From the NCBI RefSeq assembly GCF_002000485.1, contig NZ_MLAJ01000005.1:1-51805 (forward strand): a stretch of 51,805 bases of DNA, in the 5' to 3' direction. A program made the translations under genes and the position numbers. Shown one piece after another: positions 33,554 through 42,668 of the stretch. The DNA is from Rodentibacter ratti (GTDB taxonomy: Bacteria; Pseudomonadota; Gammaproteobacteria; Enterobacterales; Pasteurellaceae). The stretch's first letter is position 1; every line of letters starts with the position of its first letter. The notes under the pieces were generated by a model. The model was given only the letters and a program-made list of their open reading frames with translations. It ran no database searches and had not been told where the DNA came from.

Positions 33554-33595
33554 AAAAATGACCGCACTTTTAACTCAAAGTGCGGTCATTTTTTT
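33552..33595. terminator. Bidirectional terminator from an inverted uptake-sequence pair
   Basis: A perfect 19-bp stem (33552-33570 with 33577-33595) encloses a 6-base loop and contains two facing uptake sequences (33561-33569 and 33578-33586). A-runs and T-runs on both sides let it end arcB (plus) and the convergent small membrane gene (minus). Its right arm includes two bases of that gene's stop codon. Confidence 0.93.
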
Positions 33596-33977
33596 ATGAA
33601 TTTTCATTCTCCAATTTTTCTTCTGAATATTCCCGTACTTGGCGAATCTCACGTTTTGCTTTATCAGATAACACTTTATTATCTTTCAGCATTTGCTCTG
33701 AACGCGCCATAATAAAACGTAAATAATCGGCATTTTTAGTTTGTTCAAAAAATTGTTTTGCCTGATACATATCGGAGAAGTCTTTATTCGCTTGAGTGAG
33801 CAACATTTTTTGACCGAATAACACGATGAGAGCCAGTGCTAAGGCGATGAGCGTACCATAACCCTTTGTCGGATAATAAAGTAATCCGCCAATAATAAAT
33901 AGAGCGGAAACCAATCGGGAACTGTTTTTTATATAGGTTTCACTCGGAGGCGCTTGTATTAATTCTTTGAGTTTCAT
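33594..33977 (-). CDS. Small membrane protein downstream of manXYZ
   Basis: This is a 127-aa protein of unknown function, with two adjacent hydrophobic helices (about residues 21-37 and 42-57, around LVSALFIIGGLLYY and TLIALALALIVLFG). A charged helical cytoplasmic tail rich in Lys/Glu follows. ATG ATG at 33980/33977 follow an AGGG ribosome-binding site, and either could be used. The frame is open to 34010, inside a terminator, so that longer form is unlikely. It is on the manXYZ strand but separated from manZ by a hairpin terminator. It is not the YobD or ManO protein found with mannose PTS genes elsewhere. Confidence 0.8.
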   Translation of the reverse strand: MKLKELIQAPPSETYIKNSSRLVSALFIIGGLLYYPTKGYGTLIALALALIVLFGQKMLLTQANKDFSDMYQAKQFFEQTKNADYLRFIMARSEQMLKDNKVLSDKAKREIRQVREYSEEKLENENS

Positions 33978-33988
33978 CATTTTTACCC

Positions 33989-34019
33989 TAAAAAATAAGG
34001 GCGTTATCATACGCCCTTA
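33989..34019 (-). terminator. Terminator after manZ
   Basis: A hairpin TAAGGGCG/CGCCCTTA with a short loop is followed on the minus strand by TTATTTTTT, 20 bp past the manZ stop. It may end or attenuate man transcripts before the small membrane gene. Confidence 0.8.
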
Positions 34020-34038
34020 TGATTTACTATTTCAAGTA

Positions 34039-34872
34039 TTAGGCAAGAATACCTGCCCAGTAACCTAAGATTCCCACCCCAAATAGGGCAAAGATAATCA
34101 CCATGGCATTCACTTTTTTACGCAATAAATACATACATAAGAAGGTGAGCAATAAGGCGAGTAAACCGGGAAGAAGATCGTTTAATACGCCCTGAAGGGT
34201 GACAACGACTTCTTCACCAAGCTGATTTTTATAACGGGTGAGTTCTAACGGAACATTGATACTGGTCCATTTTGAGACGAGAGAACCCATCACAAAAAGA
34301 CCAAGAATAGACGCTCCTTGTGTAATCTTTTGTAAGCGGCCACCGCCCATATCAGAAACAATTTCCGTGCCTTTTTCATAGCCGTATTTGAAACCGTACC
34401 AACGGGTTAAGGCGCGGATAACATTAATTAGAACAAAGAACAATAATGGACCTAAAATGCTACCGGTTAGGGCAATACCCGCACCTAATGCAGCTAAAAC
34501 AGGGCGTAATGTTCCCCAGAAAATTGGGTCACCCACACCGGCAAGTGGCCCCATTAAGCCCACTTTCACCCCACTGATTGCCGCATCGTCCACATCTTTT
34601 GCACCGTTTGCACGTTCCTGTTCCATGGCAGCGGTAACGCCCATAATGGCGGAACCCACCCAAGGTTGGGTGTTGAAGAACTCAAGGTGACGTTTTAATG
34701 CTGCGGCTTGATCTTCTTTTTTACTGTATAAACGCTTAATGGTTGGGATCATTGACACACAAAATCCCATTGATTGCATACGTTCAAAGTTAAATGAACC
34801 TAAAAGGAACGTTGAACGGAAGTAGGTTTTTAAAATATCACCTTTAGTAAGTGTTACTTTTTGATCTGACAT
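34039..34872 (-). CDS. manZ: Mannose-family PTS EIID component
   Basis: ManZ forms, with ManY, the membrane part of the mannose/glucosamine/glucose phosphotransferase. It is 277 aa. The typical N-terminal half includes NFERMQSMGFCVSMIPTIKRLY, FFNTQPWVGSAIMG and the conserved GPLAGVGDPIFWGTLRP. C-terminal hydrophobic helices end at LFGVGILGYWAGIL. It starts 10 bp after the manY stop. Confidence 0.96.
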   Translation of the reverse strand: MSDQKVTLTKGDILKTYFRSTFLLGSFNFERMQSMGFCVSMIPTIKRLYSKKEDQAAALKRHLEFFNTQPWVGSAIMGVTAAMEQERANGAKDVDDAAISGVKVGLMGPLAGVGDPIFWGTLRPVLAALGAGIALTGSILGPLLFFVLINVIRALTRWYGFKYGYEKGTEIVSDMGGGRLQKITQGASILGLFVMGSLVSKWTSINVPLELTRYKNQLGEEVVVTLQGVLNDLLPGLLALLLTFLCMYLLRKKVNAMVIIFALFGVGILGYWAGILA

Positions 34873-34882
34873 AATGCGCTCC

Positions 34883-35677
34883 TTATAGACCTTCTAATTC
34901 GTTATCGGCTAATTTTCTTTTGCTTGCTACCGGCATCGCTGCTTGGTTAAAGCGAGGATTTAATTGGATATAAAGCATTGCCAAACAAGTCCCTAAAATA
35001 CCTAAACCGACTAAGTTATAGTTAGTGAATGAGGCAATGACGAAACCAAGGAAGAAGAACGGCATTAACGCCCCTGCACGCATCATGTTGATAACCATGG
35101 CATAACCTACAACCACGATGAAACCACCGGCAATTTGTAAACCACGGGTAATCACTTCAGGAATTGCGTCTAATGCACTGGTTACAGTATCAGTACCTGC
35201 GACTAAACCAACAGCGAGGGCAGGGATCGCAACACGTAAGGCTTGTAAAGAAAGCCCGGCAAAGTGACAGAGCTCAATTCCTCGGAAATTGGCTTGCTCT
35301 GCGAATTTATCGGCTTTGTGTTGTAAGAAAATAGTTAAAGTACGAACAAAGATGGTTAATACTTGACCTGCCGCTGCAACAGGTACCGCAATGGCAATGG
35401 CTGTACCCACGGATTGCCCACCTTTGATTACCAAGATTGCAGAGATTACACTCGCCAGTGCCGCATCCGGTGCCATTGCAGCCCCCACATTCATCCAACC
35501 TAATGCGATCATTTCTAATGTGCCGCCCAGAATGATACCGGTCTCAATATCACCCAAGACTAAACCAATCATGGTACAAGCAAAAAGTGGACGGTGGGTT
35601 TGACGTTCATCCAACACACTTCCCATACCGCAGATTGCCGCAACCAGTACGACTAAAATGAGTTCCATTGTTGACAT
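34883..35677 (-). CDS. manY: Mannose-family PTS EIIC component
   Basis: ManY is a polytopic inner-membrane protein that moves the sugar. At 264 aa it has several helices and the conserved ALGWMNVGAAMAPDAALASVISAILV block. It begins 11 bp after manX, in the same unit as manZ. Confidence 0.96.
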   Translation of the reverse strand: MSTMELILVVLVAAICGMGSVLDERQTHRPLFACTMIGLVLGDIETGIILGGTLEMIALGWMNVGAAMAPDAALASVISAILVIKGGQSVGTAIAIAVPVAAAGQVLTIFVRTLTIFLQHKADKFAEQANFRGIELCHFAGLSLQALRVAIPALAVGLVAGTDTVTSALDAIPEVITRGLQIAGGFIVVVGYAMVINMMRAGALMPFFFLGFVIASFTNYNLVGLGILGTCLAMLYIQLNPRFNQAAMPVASKRKLADNELEGL

Positions 35678-35688
35678 AAAAGGCTCTC

Positions 35689-36675
35689 CTAAAATTTAAT
35701 TGAATCTAATTTTTCACGGGTCAGCTCAACAGGCTTATTCGCCGCCACTTTTTGCAGTGAGAGTTTGACACCCATATCGAGTAATTTTTTAAATGCTTCC
35801 ACATTAGACGGATTGACGGTAACAGCATCGGAAAGTTGTTTATTCCCTTCTTTGTGCGTCATGCCTCCGACATTGATCGTGTCAATACGCAATCCACCCT
35901 CAATTAAACGCACCGCATCTTCCGGTTTTGTGACGAGCATTAAGATATGGCGACTGGCGTATTTAGGATTGTTATACACCTTAATCGCTTTATCCACTGA
36001 AATTACGTAGGCTTTTAAATGTGGTGGGGCAATTTGGAGTAACAATTCTTTACGAAGCTCATCATTTGCCACTTCATCACTGATAGCAAAAATTGCTTCA
36101 CATTTCACCGCTTTTGCCCAAGATGTCGCCACTTGACCATGAATTAGGCGGTCATCAATACGTAACAAGTTGACACTCATACGACCATTCGGATCATATT
36201 GTGTGTTGTCTTCTTCCGTTTCCTGTTCTTCCGATGATTCGCCTGTTGTTTCTGCAGTTTGGCTAAAGGAAGCCGTTTCATCGGGTTGGCGATAGCTTTT
36301 CACTGCCAGCACACCCACTTCTTTTGCGGTGGCGGCAAGATTTTCTGCTGATTTTGCATCGTCTTTTGCATCCAACACTTCCAATAACATAGGCAAACTC
36401 ACTCCGGTGACAATGTCATCTTGTGGGCGTTTTGCCGCCACACGAGCTGCCGCGTTATACGGGCTGCCACCGAATAAATCGACCAAAAACAACACCGAAT
36501 CGGCAGGATCACATTCTGCGATAATCGCTTCATATTTTTCCACCAAGGTGTCTTGCCCCTCTCCCGGAACGAATGTGACGCCGTGGAGTCCTTCCACTTC
36601 GCCAAATACCATTTCAGAAGAGTTCACTAACTCAGCGGCAAGCTTGCCGTGAGCTGCAACGATTACTTGAATCAT
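35689..36675 (-). CDS. manX: Mannose-family PTS EIIAB component
   Basis: ManX is the cytoplasmic two-domain phosphoprotein. The IIA domain has H9 (VAAHGKLA) and LFLVDLFGGSPYNAAA. The IIB domain has H179 in LRIDDRLIHGQVATSW. The two are joined by an acidic Ser/Glu-rich linker (about residues 130-163), longer and more acidic than the Ala/Pro hinge of E. coli ManX. It is 328 aa. AGGAG precedes the ATG. It is the first gene of manXYZ, with a CRP-like site about 98 bp upstream. Confidence 0.97.
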   Translation of the reverse strand: MIQVIVAAHGKLAAELVNSSEMVFGEVEGLHGVTFVPGEGQDTLVEKYEAIIAECDPADSVLFLVDLFGGSPYNAAARVAAKRPQDDIVTGVSLPMLLEVLDAKDDAKSAENLAATAKEVGVLAVKSYRQPDETASFSQTAETTGESSEEQETEEDNTQYDPNGRMSVNLLRIDDRLIHGQVATSWAKAVKCEAIFAISDEVANDELRKELLLQIAPPHLKAYVISVDKAIKVYNNPKYASRHILMLVTKPEDAVRLIEGGLRIDTINVGGMTHKEGNKQLSDAVTVNPSNVEAFKKLLDMGVKLSLQKVAANKPVELTREKLDSIKF

Positions 36676-36762
36676 TGGATACTCCTAACGTTATAAAAAA
36701 CGTGGCAAGCATAATGTAAAGGATTGCCTAACTCAATATCGGTATGAAAGGATTTAGGGAAA

Positions 36763-36784
36763 AAGTGTGAGCTAGATCAAACTT
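36763..36784 (-). promoter_or_regulatory. CRP-like site upstream of manX
   Basis: TGTGA (36766-36770), GCTAGA, TCAAA (36777-36781) match CRP half-sites at 9 of 10 bases, with symmetric AAAG/CTTT flanks. The centre is about 70 bp upstream of the start expected from a weak -10 (CATTAT on the minus strand, 36711-36716). The 242-bp manX-tmcA gap also has an uptake sequence (36838-36846). Confidence 0.65.
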
Positions 36785-36917
36785 TCTTCATAATGATAGC
36801 GAAATAGACAGAAAATAATGGAGCATTTTTGAAAGGAAAGTGCGGTCAAAATTTTACAGGTTTTGTAGAACATCAAAATTTCGCTAAAATGCACCGAAAT
36901 TATACTAAGGATTCCTT

Positions 36918-38771
36918 ATGCCAACTCGCCAATGCCAAGTGCTGATTTCTGATGTATTTCCTGAATTTTTGCCTCCACAAGTGTTAATCCTTGGAGAGCA
37001 GGGGATTCCTTTTGCTAAAGCGGTAAATTTACTGGGGCAAGAATTTGAGCATATTCTCTTTGATGCCAGGCATGGCATTCATTTAGAAGCCCTTGCCATT
37101 GCCGCCGGTACACTAAAAGTGGGGGGAACCTTTTGTTTGTTGCTTTCGACTTGGGCGGATTTAGAAGAACATCCCGATTTTGACAGCCTTCGTTGGAATG
37201 GAAATCAGGCTGCTATTTGCACACCCCATTTTATTCATCATTTCAAACAATGCGTGGAACGATATCATTTCCCGATTTTACCAAAAGCAAGTGCGGTCAG
37301 ATTTCCCCCTGTTTTTCATTATGCAGAAAAGCAAAAGCAGGCGACGGATGAACAGCAAAAAATTATTGAGGAAATTTTACAACGCAAGAGTGAGCTTTAT
37401 TTCCTGACGGCAAAACGTGGGCGAGGAAAATCCGCCTTATTAGGTATGCTTGCCGATCGAATTGATACACCGATTTATCTCACTGCTCCCAGCAAAAGTG
37501 CGGTCAATTCTTTGTATGATTTTGCAAAAGAAACCCTTGAGTTTCTCGCACCGGATGAATTAAGCCAACGATTACAGCAAGATGCGGCATTCACTGAAAA
37601 TGCTTGGCTTTTCGTGGATGAAGCGGCGATGATCCCTTTGCCTTTGTTGATCCAATTTTCTCAATATTTTCGCCACATTGTGTTTAGTACAACCATTCAC
37701 AGCTATGAGGGAACAGGGCGAGGGTTTGAATTAAAATTTAAACAAAAAATCCACCGTACTTTTCAACAGTTTGAACTCTATCACCCCCTGCGTTGGGAGG
37801 AAAATGATCCACTGGAACATTTTATTGAAGATCTTTTGTTGCTGGAGGCAGAAGATCAATTTGAGCAAATTGCGTATAACCCACGGAGCAATCTTCAAAT
37901 TTATGAAGTTCCACAGTCTCAACTTATCCGCTCGCCGGAATCTTTTTATGGTTTGATGACATTGGCGCATTATCGCACTTCACCTATAGATTTACGCCGC
38001 TTGTTTGATGGTCGAGGGCAACGTTTTTACCTCGCCTCAGAGCAACATCATCTGATTGGTGCAATTTGGGCATTGGAAGAGGGGGGAATGAATGATGAGG
38101 CGCTTATTGAACAAATTCAGCAAGGAATTCGCCGTCCCAAAGGAAACCTCGTGCCTCAAGCACTTTGTTTTCATGCTAATTTCCCTCAGGCGTGCCGATT
38201 GCGTTCACAGCGAATTTCCCGCATCGCTGTGCAGCCTCATTGGCAACAACAGGGCATTGGACAGGCATTAGTGAAGGCGATGCAAAGCTCCGTGCCGGAT
38301 TTTCTTTCTGTCAGTTTTGGTTATACGGAAGAATTGGCAAATTTCTGGCAAAAGTGCGGTTTTGTTTTGGTGCATTTAGGAGAACATTTGGAAGCTAGTA
38401 GCGGTTGTTATTCCGCCATTGCGTTGAAAGGAATATCGGGAGACGGTGCCGCTTTTGTAAAAACTGCACAGCGACAATTTCAACGTAATCTAGGGTTATC
38501 GGCTCATCCTTTGGCTGAAACAATGAAGCAAGGCGAAATTGATTGGTCGCTGAATGAGGAGGATTGGCAAAGTTTAAAAACTTTTGCTTATTTTCATCGC
38601 ACGTTATTTGCTTCAATACCTGCTATTCGCCGTTTGTTGAAAGCGCAAGGCGAAAGTCATTGTCCACAACTTTTTGGCTATTTAACGAAAAAACAACTTC
38701 CCTTTAACAAGAAAAAAAGCGTAGAATGTTTTCGTTTAGAAATTAAACAATGCTTAGAGGAACTTTTATGA
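36918..38771 (+). CDS. tmcA: tRNA(Met) cytidine acetyltransferase
   Basis: TmcA makes N4-acetylcytidine at the wobble base of elongator tRNA-Met, using acetyl-CoA and ATP. At 617 aa it is a little shorter than E. coli TmcA (671). It has an N-terminal DUF1726-type region, an RNA-helicase-like ATPase with the P-loop GRGKSALLG (about residue 168) and LFVDEAAMIPLPLL. A GNAT domain follows, with the acetyl-CoA loop QQQGIGQAL (about residue 442). A basic tail ends the protein. Its stop overlaps the next ATG (ATGA). Three uptake sequences lie inside. Confidence 0.95.
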   Translation: MPTRQCQVLISDVFPEFLPPQVLILGEQGIPFAKAVNLLGQEFEHILFDARHGIHLEALAIAAGTLKVGGTFCLLLSTWADLEEHPDFDSLRWNGNQAAICTPHFIHHFKQCVERYHFPILPKASAVRFPPVFHYAEKQKQATDEQQKIIEEILQRKSELYFLTAKRGRGKSALLGMLADRIDTPIYLTAPSKSAVNSLYDFAKETLEFLAPDELSQRLQQDAAFTENAWLFVDEAAMIPLPLLIQFSQYFRHIVFSTTIHSYEGTGRGFELKFKQKIHRTFQQFELYHPLRWEENDPLEHFIEDLLLLEAEDQFEQIAYNPRSNLQIYEVPQSQLIRSPESFYGLMTLAHYRTSPIDLRRLFDGRGQRFYLASEQHHLIGAIWALEEGGMNDEALIEQIQQGIRRPKGNLVPQALCFHANFPQACRLRSQRISRIAVQPHWQQQGIGQALVKAMQSSVPDFLSVSFGYTEELANFWQKCGFVLVHLGEHLEASSGCYSAIALKGISGDGAAFVKTAQRQFQRNLGLSAHPLAETMKQGEIDWSLNEEDWQSLKTFAYFHRTLFASIPAIRRLLKAQGESHCPQLFGYLTKKQLPFNKKKSVECFRLEIKQCLEELL

Positions 38772-38944
38772 CGACAACAGAAAAAACAGAAAAACCAAAA
38801 GGGTGGTTTAAACAGGCTTTGGAAAAATATGATAATTTTCTCAAAACCTACGATCTTGATTCACCAAGCTGTTGTGGTGTGCCAAAAATGCGTGAAGATG
38901 AAAACGGCAATTTATGCAAAGAAGATTCTCTCTTTAAAAAATAA
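38768..38944 (+). CDS. 58-aa conserved-looking small protein after tmcA
   Basis: The ATG overlaps the tmcA TGA, so coupling is likely. The 58-aa product starts MTTTEKTEKPKGWFKQALEKYDNFLKTY. It ends with CCGVPKMREDENGNLCKED, whose three cysteines could bind metal. I believe it belongs to a small gamma-proteobacterial family of unknown function (DUF5363-like), found at this place in Haemophilus as well; that assignment is from memory. A ribosome-binding site (AGAGGA) lies inside the tmcA end. Confidence 0.8.
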   Translation: MTTTEKTEKPKGWFKQALEKYDNFLKTYDLDSPSCCGVPKMREDENGNLCKEDSLFKK

Positions 38945-38998
38945 CCTGTTTTTTTATACAGATTTCAGCTTGAATCCCCTTTTTTAATTCAGTAAACT

Positions 38999-39029
38999 AT
39001 GCGTCAATTTTTATCAGAAATTGACGCAT
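38999..39029 (+). other. Perfect 12-bp hairpin just ahead of mfd
   Basis: The arms at 38999-39010 and 39018-39029 (ATGCGTCAATTT and its complement) enclose a 7-base loop, ending 5 bp before the preferred mfd ATG. It has no T-run. It includes an upstream in-frame ATG (38999) that would give a 12-residue longer Mfd. The element would hide the ribosome-binding region of mfd, or serve as a weak terminator for tmcA and the 58-aa gene. Confidence 0.75.
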
Positions 39030-39034
39030 TATTC

Positions 39035-42000
39035 ATGAAAGCCGCTTTTTTCCAACTGGATATTCCTTCCACCCCAAACGACCACAAAATTTTAGGTAAT
39101 GTATTGCAAGGCGCTGATGCGCTAGCGATTAGTGAAATTGCGCAGCAGCACCCGCATTTAACCGTTGTGGTGACACCCGATACCCGAAGTGCGGTGCGTT
39201 TATCCGGTATTTTATCGCAGTTAAGCGGACAAGAAGTGAAAGTCTTTCCTGATTGGGAAACCTTACCTTATGATACCTTTTCTCCCCATCAAGATATTAT
39301 TTCCTCCCGTCTGAGTGCGCTTTTTCATCTCCAAAATGCCAAAAAGGGTATTTTTTTATTGCCCGTTGCGACGTTAATGCAGCGTCTTTGCCCGCCACAG
39401 TATTTGCAACATCATGTTTTATTAATCAAAAAAGGTGATCGCATTGTGATTGATAAAATGCGTTTGCAATTGGAATCGGCAGGTTATCGTGCGGTGGAGC
39501 AAGTATTGGAACACGGTGAATATGCGCTGAGGGGTTCATTACTTGATCTCTTTCCTATGGGAAGTGCGGTGCCTTTCCGCCTAGATTTTTTTGATGATGA
39601 AATTGATTCTATCCGCACTTTTGATGTGGATACCCAACGCACTCTCGATGAAATTCAATCTATTAATCTTCTACCGGCGCAGGAATTTCCAACGGATGAC
39701 AAAGGCATTGAATTTTTCCGTACACAATTTCGTGAAACCTTTGGCGAAATCCGCCGTGATCCGGAACACATTTATCAACAAATCAGTAAAGGTACGTTAA
39801 TTTCTGGTATTGAATATTGGCAGCCATTGTTTTTTGCAGAAATGGCAACCTTATTTGATTATCTTCCACCTCAAACCCTGTTTGTGGATATGGAAGCAAA
39901 TCAAGCACAGGGCGTGCGTTTTTATCAAGATGCCACACAGCGTTATGAACAACGCAAAGCAGACCCGATGCGTCCTTTATTGCCGCCGGAACGCTTATGG
40001 TTGACGATAGAGGAAGTGAATCGTCAATTGAAATCCTACCCTCGTATTACACTGAAAAATGAAAAAGTGCGGTCATCAGTGCGTCAGAAAAATTTACCGA
40101 TCAGCGCATTGCCGACGATCACTATTCAATCACAACAAAAAGAACCACTCGGGCAACTTCGTCAATTTATTGAACATTTTAATGGCAACATCTTGTTTTC
40201 CGTGGAAACGGAAGGTCGTCGGGAAACTCTGCTTGACTTGTTGCAACCATTAAAAATCAAACCGAAACAAATTCAATCTCTCGCTCAAGCGGATCAAGAA
40301 AAATTCAGTTTGCTTGTCAGTGCTTTTGAGCAAGGCTTTATGATTGAGCAATCTTCCCCTTTAGCCATTATTGGTGAAGCCAATTTACTGGGCGAACGGG
40401 TACAACAGCGTCAGCGTGATAAGCGTAAAACCATTAATCCGGATACCCTTGTGCGGAATCTGGCAGAGCTCAAAATCGGGCAACCGGTAGTACATCTGGA
40501 TCATGGGGTGGGGCGTTACGGCGGTTTGGTGAGCCTTGATGCCGGGGGAATTAAAGCAGAATATTTGCTCCTAAATTATGCCAACGACTCTAAACTTTAT
40601 GTGCCGGTGACCTCGTTGTATTTGATTAGCCGTTATGTAGGCGGTTCTGATGAAAGTGCACCATTACACAAATTGGGTAACGAGGCTTGGGTAAAATCAC
40701 GCCAAAAAGCCGCAGAAAAAATTCGTGATGTGGCAGCCGATCTGTTAGATGTTTATGCACAACGTGAAGCGAAAAAAGGCTTTGCTTTTAAATATGATCG
40801 TGAAGAATTTCAACAATTTGCCGCAACTTTCCCTTTTGAAGAAACCTATGATCAAGAAATGGCGATTAATGCCGTGATTTCCGATATGTGTCAGCCAAAA
40901 GCGATGGATCGGTTAGTTTGTGGCGATGTAGGTTTTGGTAAAACCGAAGTGGCAATGCGAGCGGCATTTTTGGCGGTAATGAATCACAAACAAGTCGCCG
41001 TTTTAGTGCCAACAACCTTGCTTGCACAACAACATTATGAAAACTTTAAAGATCGTTTTGCGAATTTACCGGTGAATGTGGAAGTGCTGTCTCGTTTTAA
41101 AACGGCGAAAGAACAAAAACAAATTCTGCAAAATCTGGCAGAAGGCAAAGTGGATATTTTGATCGGCACCCATAAACTCATTCAATCCGATGTGAAGTTT
41201 CACGATCTCGGTCTGTTGATTATTGACGAAGAACACCGTTTTGGCGTGGGGCAAAAAGAAAAAATTAAACAGTTACGAGCCAATATTGATATTCTCACTC
41301 TCACGGCAACCCCGATTCCCCGCACTCTGAATATGGCAATGAACGGCATTCGTGATCTTTCCATTATTTCCACCCCACCGGCCCGTCGGTTAAGTATTAA
41401 AACCTTCGTGCGCCAAAAAGATGATTTAGTGGTACGTGAAGCCATCTTGCGTGAAATTTTGCGTGGCGGACAGGTCTATTATTTGCACAACGATGTGGCA
41501 AGTATTGAAAATGCAGCAGAAAAATTGACCGCACTTGTGCCGGAAGCAAGGGTGATTGTGGGGCATGGACAAATGCGTGAACGTGAGTTGGAACGGGTGA
41601 TGAGTGATTTTTATCATCAACGTTACAATGTCTTGGTTTGTTCAACTATCATTGAAACGGGGATTGATGTGCCCACCGCCAACACCATTATTATCGAACG
41701 GGCGGATCATTTTGGTTTGGCACAATTACACCAATTGCGTGGTCGGGTAGGACGCTCTCATCATCAAGCCTATGCTTACTTGCTTACTCCGCCACCGAAA
41801 ATGATGACAAAAGATGCGCAACGTCGCTTGGAAGCGTTGGAGAGTTTAGATAATCTTGGGGCGGGCTTTATTCTTGCCACCCATGATTTAGAAATTCGTG
41901 GTGCTGGGGAACTGTTGGGGAATGAACAAAGCGGACAAATTGAAACTATCGGTTTTTCCCTTTATATGGAATTGCTCGATGCGGCAGTGAAAGCCCTAAA

Positions 42001-42475
42001 AGAAGGGCGAGAGCCGTCCTTAGAAGAATTAACCCGACAGCACGCTGAAATTGAACTGCGAGTCCCGGCATTGTTACCGGATGAATATTTGGGCGATGTG
42101 AATATGCGCTTGTCCTTCTATAAACGCATCGCCGCAGCACAAACCAAGCAAGAATTGGACGAATTAAAAGTCGAATTAATTGACCGTTTTGGCCTGCTAC
42201 CTGAAGCAACGAAAAATTTACTGCAAATTGCCGAACTCCGTTTATTGGTTGAACCCTTGCAAGTGCTACGAATTGATGCCGGCACACAAGGCGGTTTTAT
42301 TGAATTTTCACCCAATAGCCAAATTGATCCGGAAAAATTCATCCAACTCATCCAAAAAGAGCCCATTGTGTACCGCTTTGACGGCCCATTAAAATTCAAG
42401 TTTATGAAAGATCTTTCTGAGAATAAAGTGCGGTTGGAATTTGTGACGGATTTGGTGAGGGGATTGGTTGGGTAA
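39035..42475 (+). CDS. mfd: Transcription-repair coupling factor
   Basis: Mfd pushes stalled RNA polymerase off damaged DNA and recruits UvrA. From the ATG at 39035 it is 1146 aa and its first residues line up with the E. coli N-terminus; an ATG 12 codons earlier lies in a hairpin arm. Domains in order are: UvrB-like (FSPHQDIISSRLS, RDPEHIYQQISKGT); RNA-polymerase-interacting (about 480-545, HLDHGVGRYGGL); and a RecG-like motor (P-loop GDVGFGKTE near 630, DEEH near 731, QLRGRVGRSHHQAYAYLL). The UvrA-binding-inhibitory C-terminal domain follows. No strong ribosome-binding site is seen. Confidence 0.95.
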   Translation: MKAAFFQLDIPSTPNDHKILGNVLQGADALAISEIAQQHPHLTVVVTPDTRSAVRLSGILSQLSGQEVKVFPDWETLPYDTFSPHQDIISSRLSALFHLQNAKKGIFLLPVATLMQRLCPPQYLQHHVLLIKKGDRIVIDKMRLQLESAGYRAVEQVLEHGEYALRGSLLDLFPMGSAVPFRLDFFDDEIDSIRTFDVDTQRTLDEIQSINLLPAQEFPTDDKGIEFFRTQFRETFGEIRRDPEHIYQQISKGTLISGIEYWQPLFFAEMATLFDYLPPQTLFVDMEANQAQGVRFYQDATQRYEQRKADPMRPLLPPERLWLTIEEVNRQLKSYPRITLKNEKVRSSVRQKNLPISALPTITIQSQQKEPLGQLRQFIEHFNGNILFSVETEGRRETLLDLLQPLKIKPKQIQSLAQADQEKFSLLVSAFEQGFMIEQSSPLAIIGEANLLGERVQQRQRDKRKTINPDTLVRNLAELKIGQPVVHLDHGVGRYGGLVSLDAGGIKAEYLLLNYANDSKLYVPVTSLYLISRYVGGSDESAPLHKLGNEAWVKSRQKAAEKIRDVAADLLDVYAQREAKKGFAFKYDREEFQQFAATFPFEETYDQEMAINAVISDMCQPKAMDRLVCGDVGFGKTEVAMRAAFLAVMNHKQVAVLVPTTLLAQQHYENFKDRFANLPVNVEVLSRFKTAKEQKQILQNLAEGKVDILIGTHKLIQSDVKFHDLGLLIIDEEHRFGVGQKEKIKQLRANIDILTLTATPIPRTLNMAMNGIRDLSIISTPPARRLSIKTFVRQKDDLVVREAILREILRGGQVYYLHNDVASIENAAEKLTALVPEARVIVGHGQMRERELERVMSDFYHQRYNVLVCSTIIETGIDVPTANTIIIERADHFGLAQLHQLRGRVGRSHHQAYAYLLTPPPKMMTKDAQRRLEALESLDNLGAGFILATHDLEIRGAGELLGNEQSGQIETIGFSLYMELLDAAVKALKEGREPSLEELTRQHAEIELRVPALLPDEYLGDVNMRLSFYKRIAAAQTKQELDELKVELIDRFGLLPEATKNLLQIAELRLLVEPLQVLRIDAGTQGGFIEFSPNSQIDPEKFIQLIQKEPIVYRFDGPLKFKFMKDLSENKVRLEFVTDLVRGLVG

Positions 42476-42524
42476 GATTCTATTCAGAAAATTGTTGTAT
42501 TACTTTTAATAAATTTTAGCATGA

Positions 42525-42563
42525 CAAAAATAACGCACTATTTTTCATAGTGCGTTATTTTTG
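42525..42563 (+). terminator. Terminator of mfd
   Basis: A perfect 17-bp stem (42525-42541 with 42547-42563) with a 5-base loop is followed by a further T-run, 50 bp past the mfd stop. A-T symmetry makes it usable from either side. Confidence 0.93.
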
Positions 42564-42668
42564 TTTTTACACTATTTTTTCTTGTGGAACGAAATGGGGT
42601 GATATCAAAACGTTAAGCTGAATTTCGTATAAAAAGTTGAGGTATTTATACTTAAATTTATTAGCTTG

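Noticed and set aside
36691-36720. TTTACA ... TATAAC as the manX promoter
   Set aside because: The spacer is 18-19 bp, and the start would fall on the manX ribosome-binding site, leaving no usable leader.
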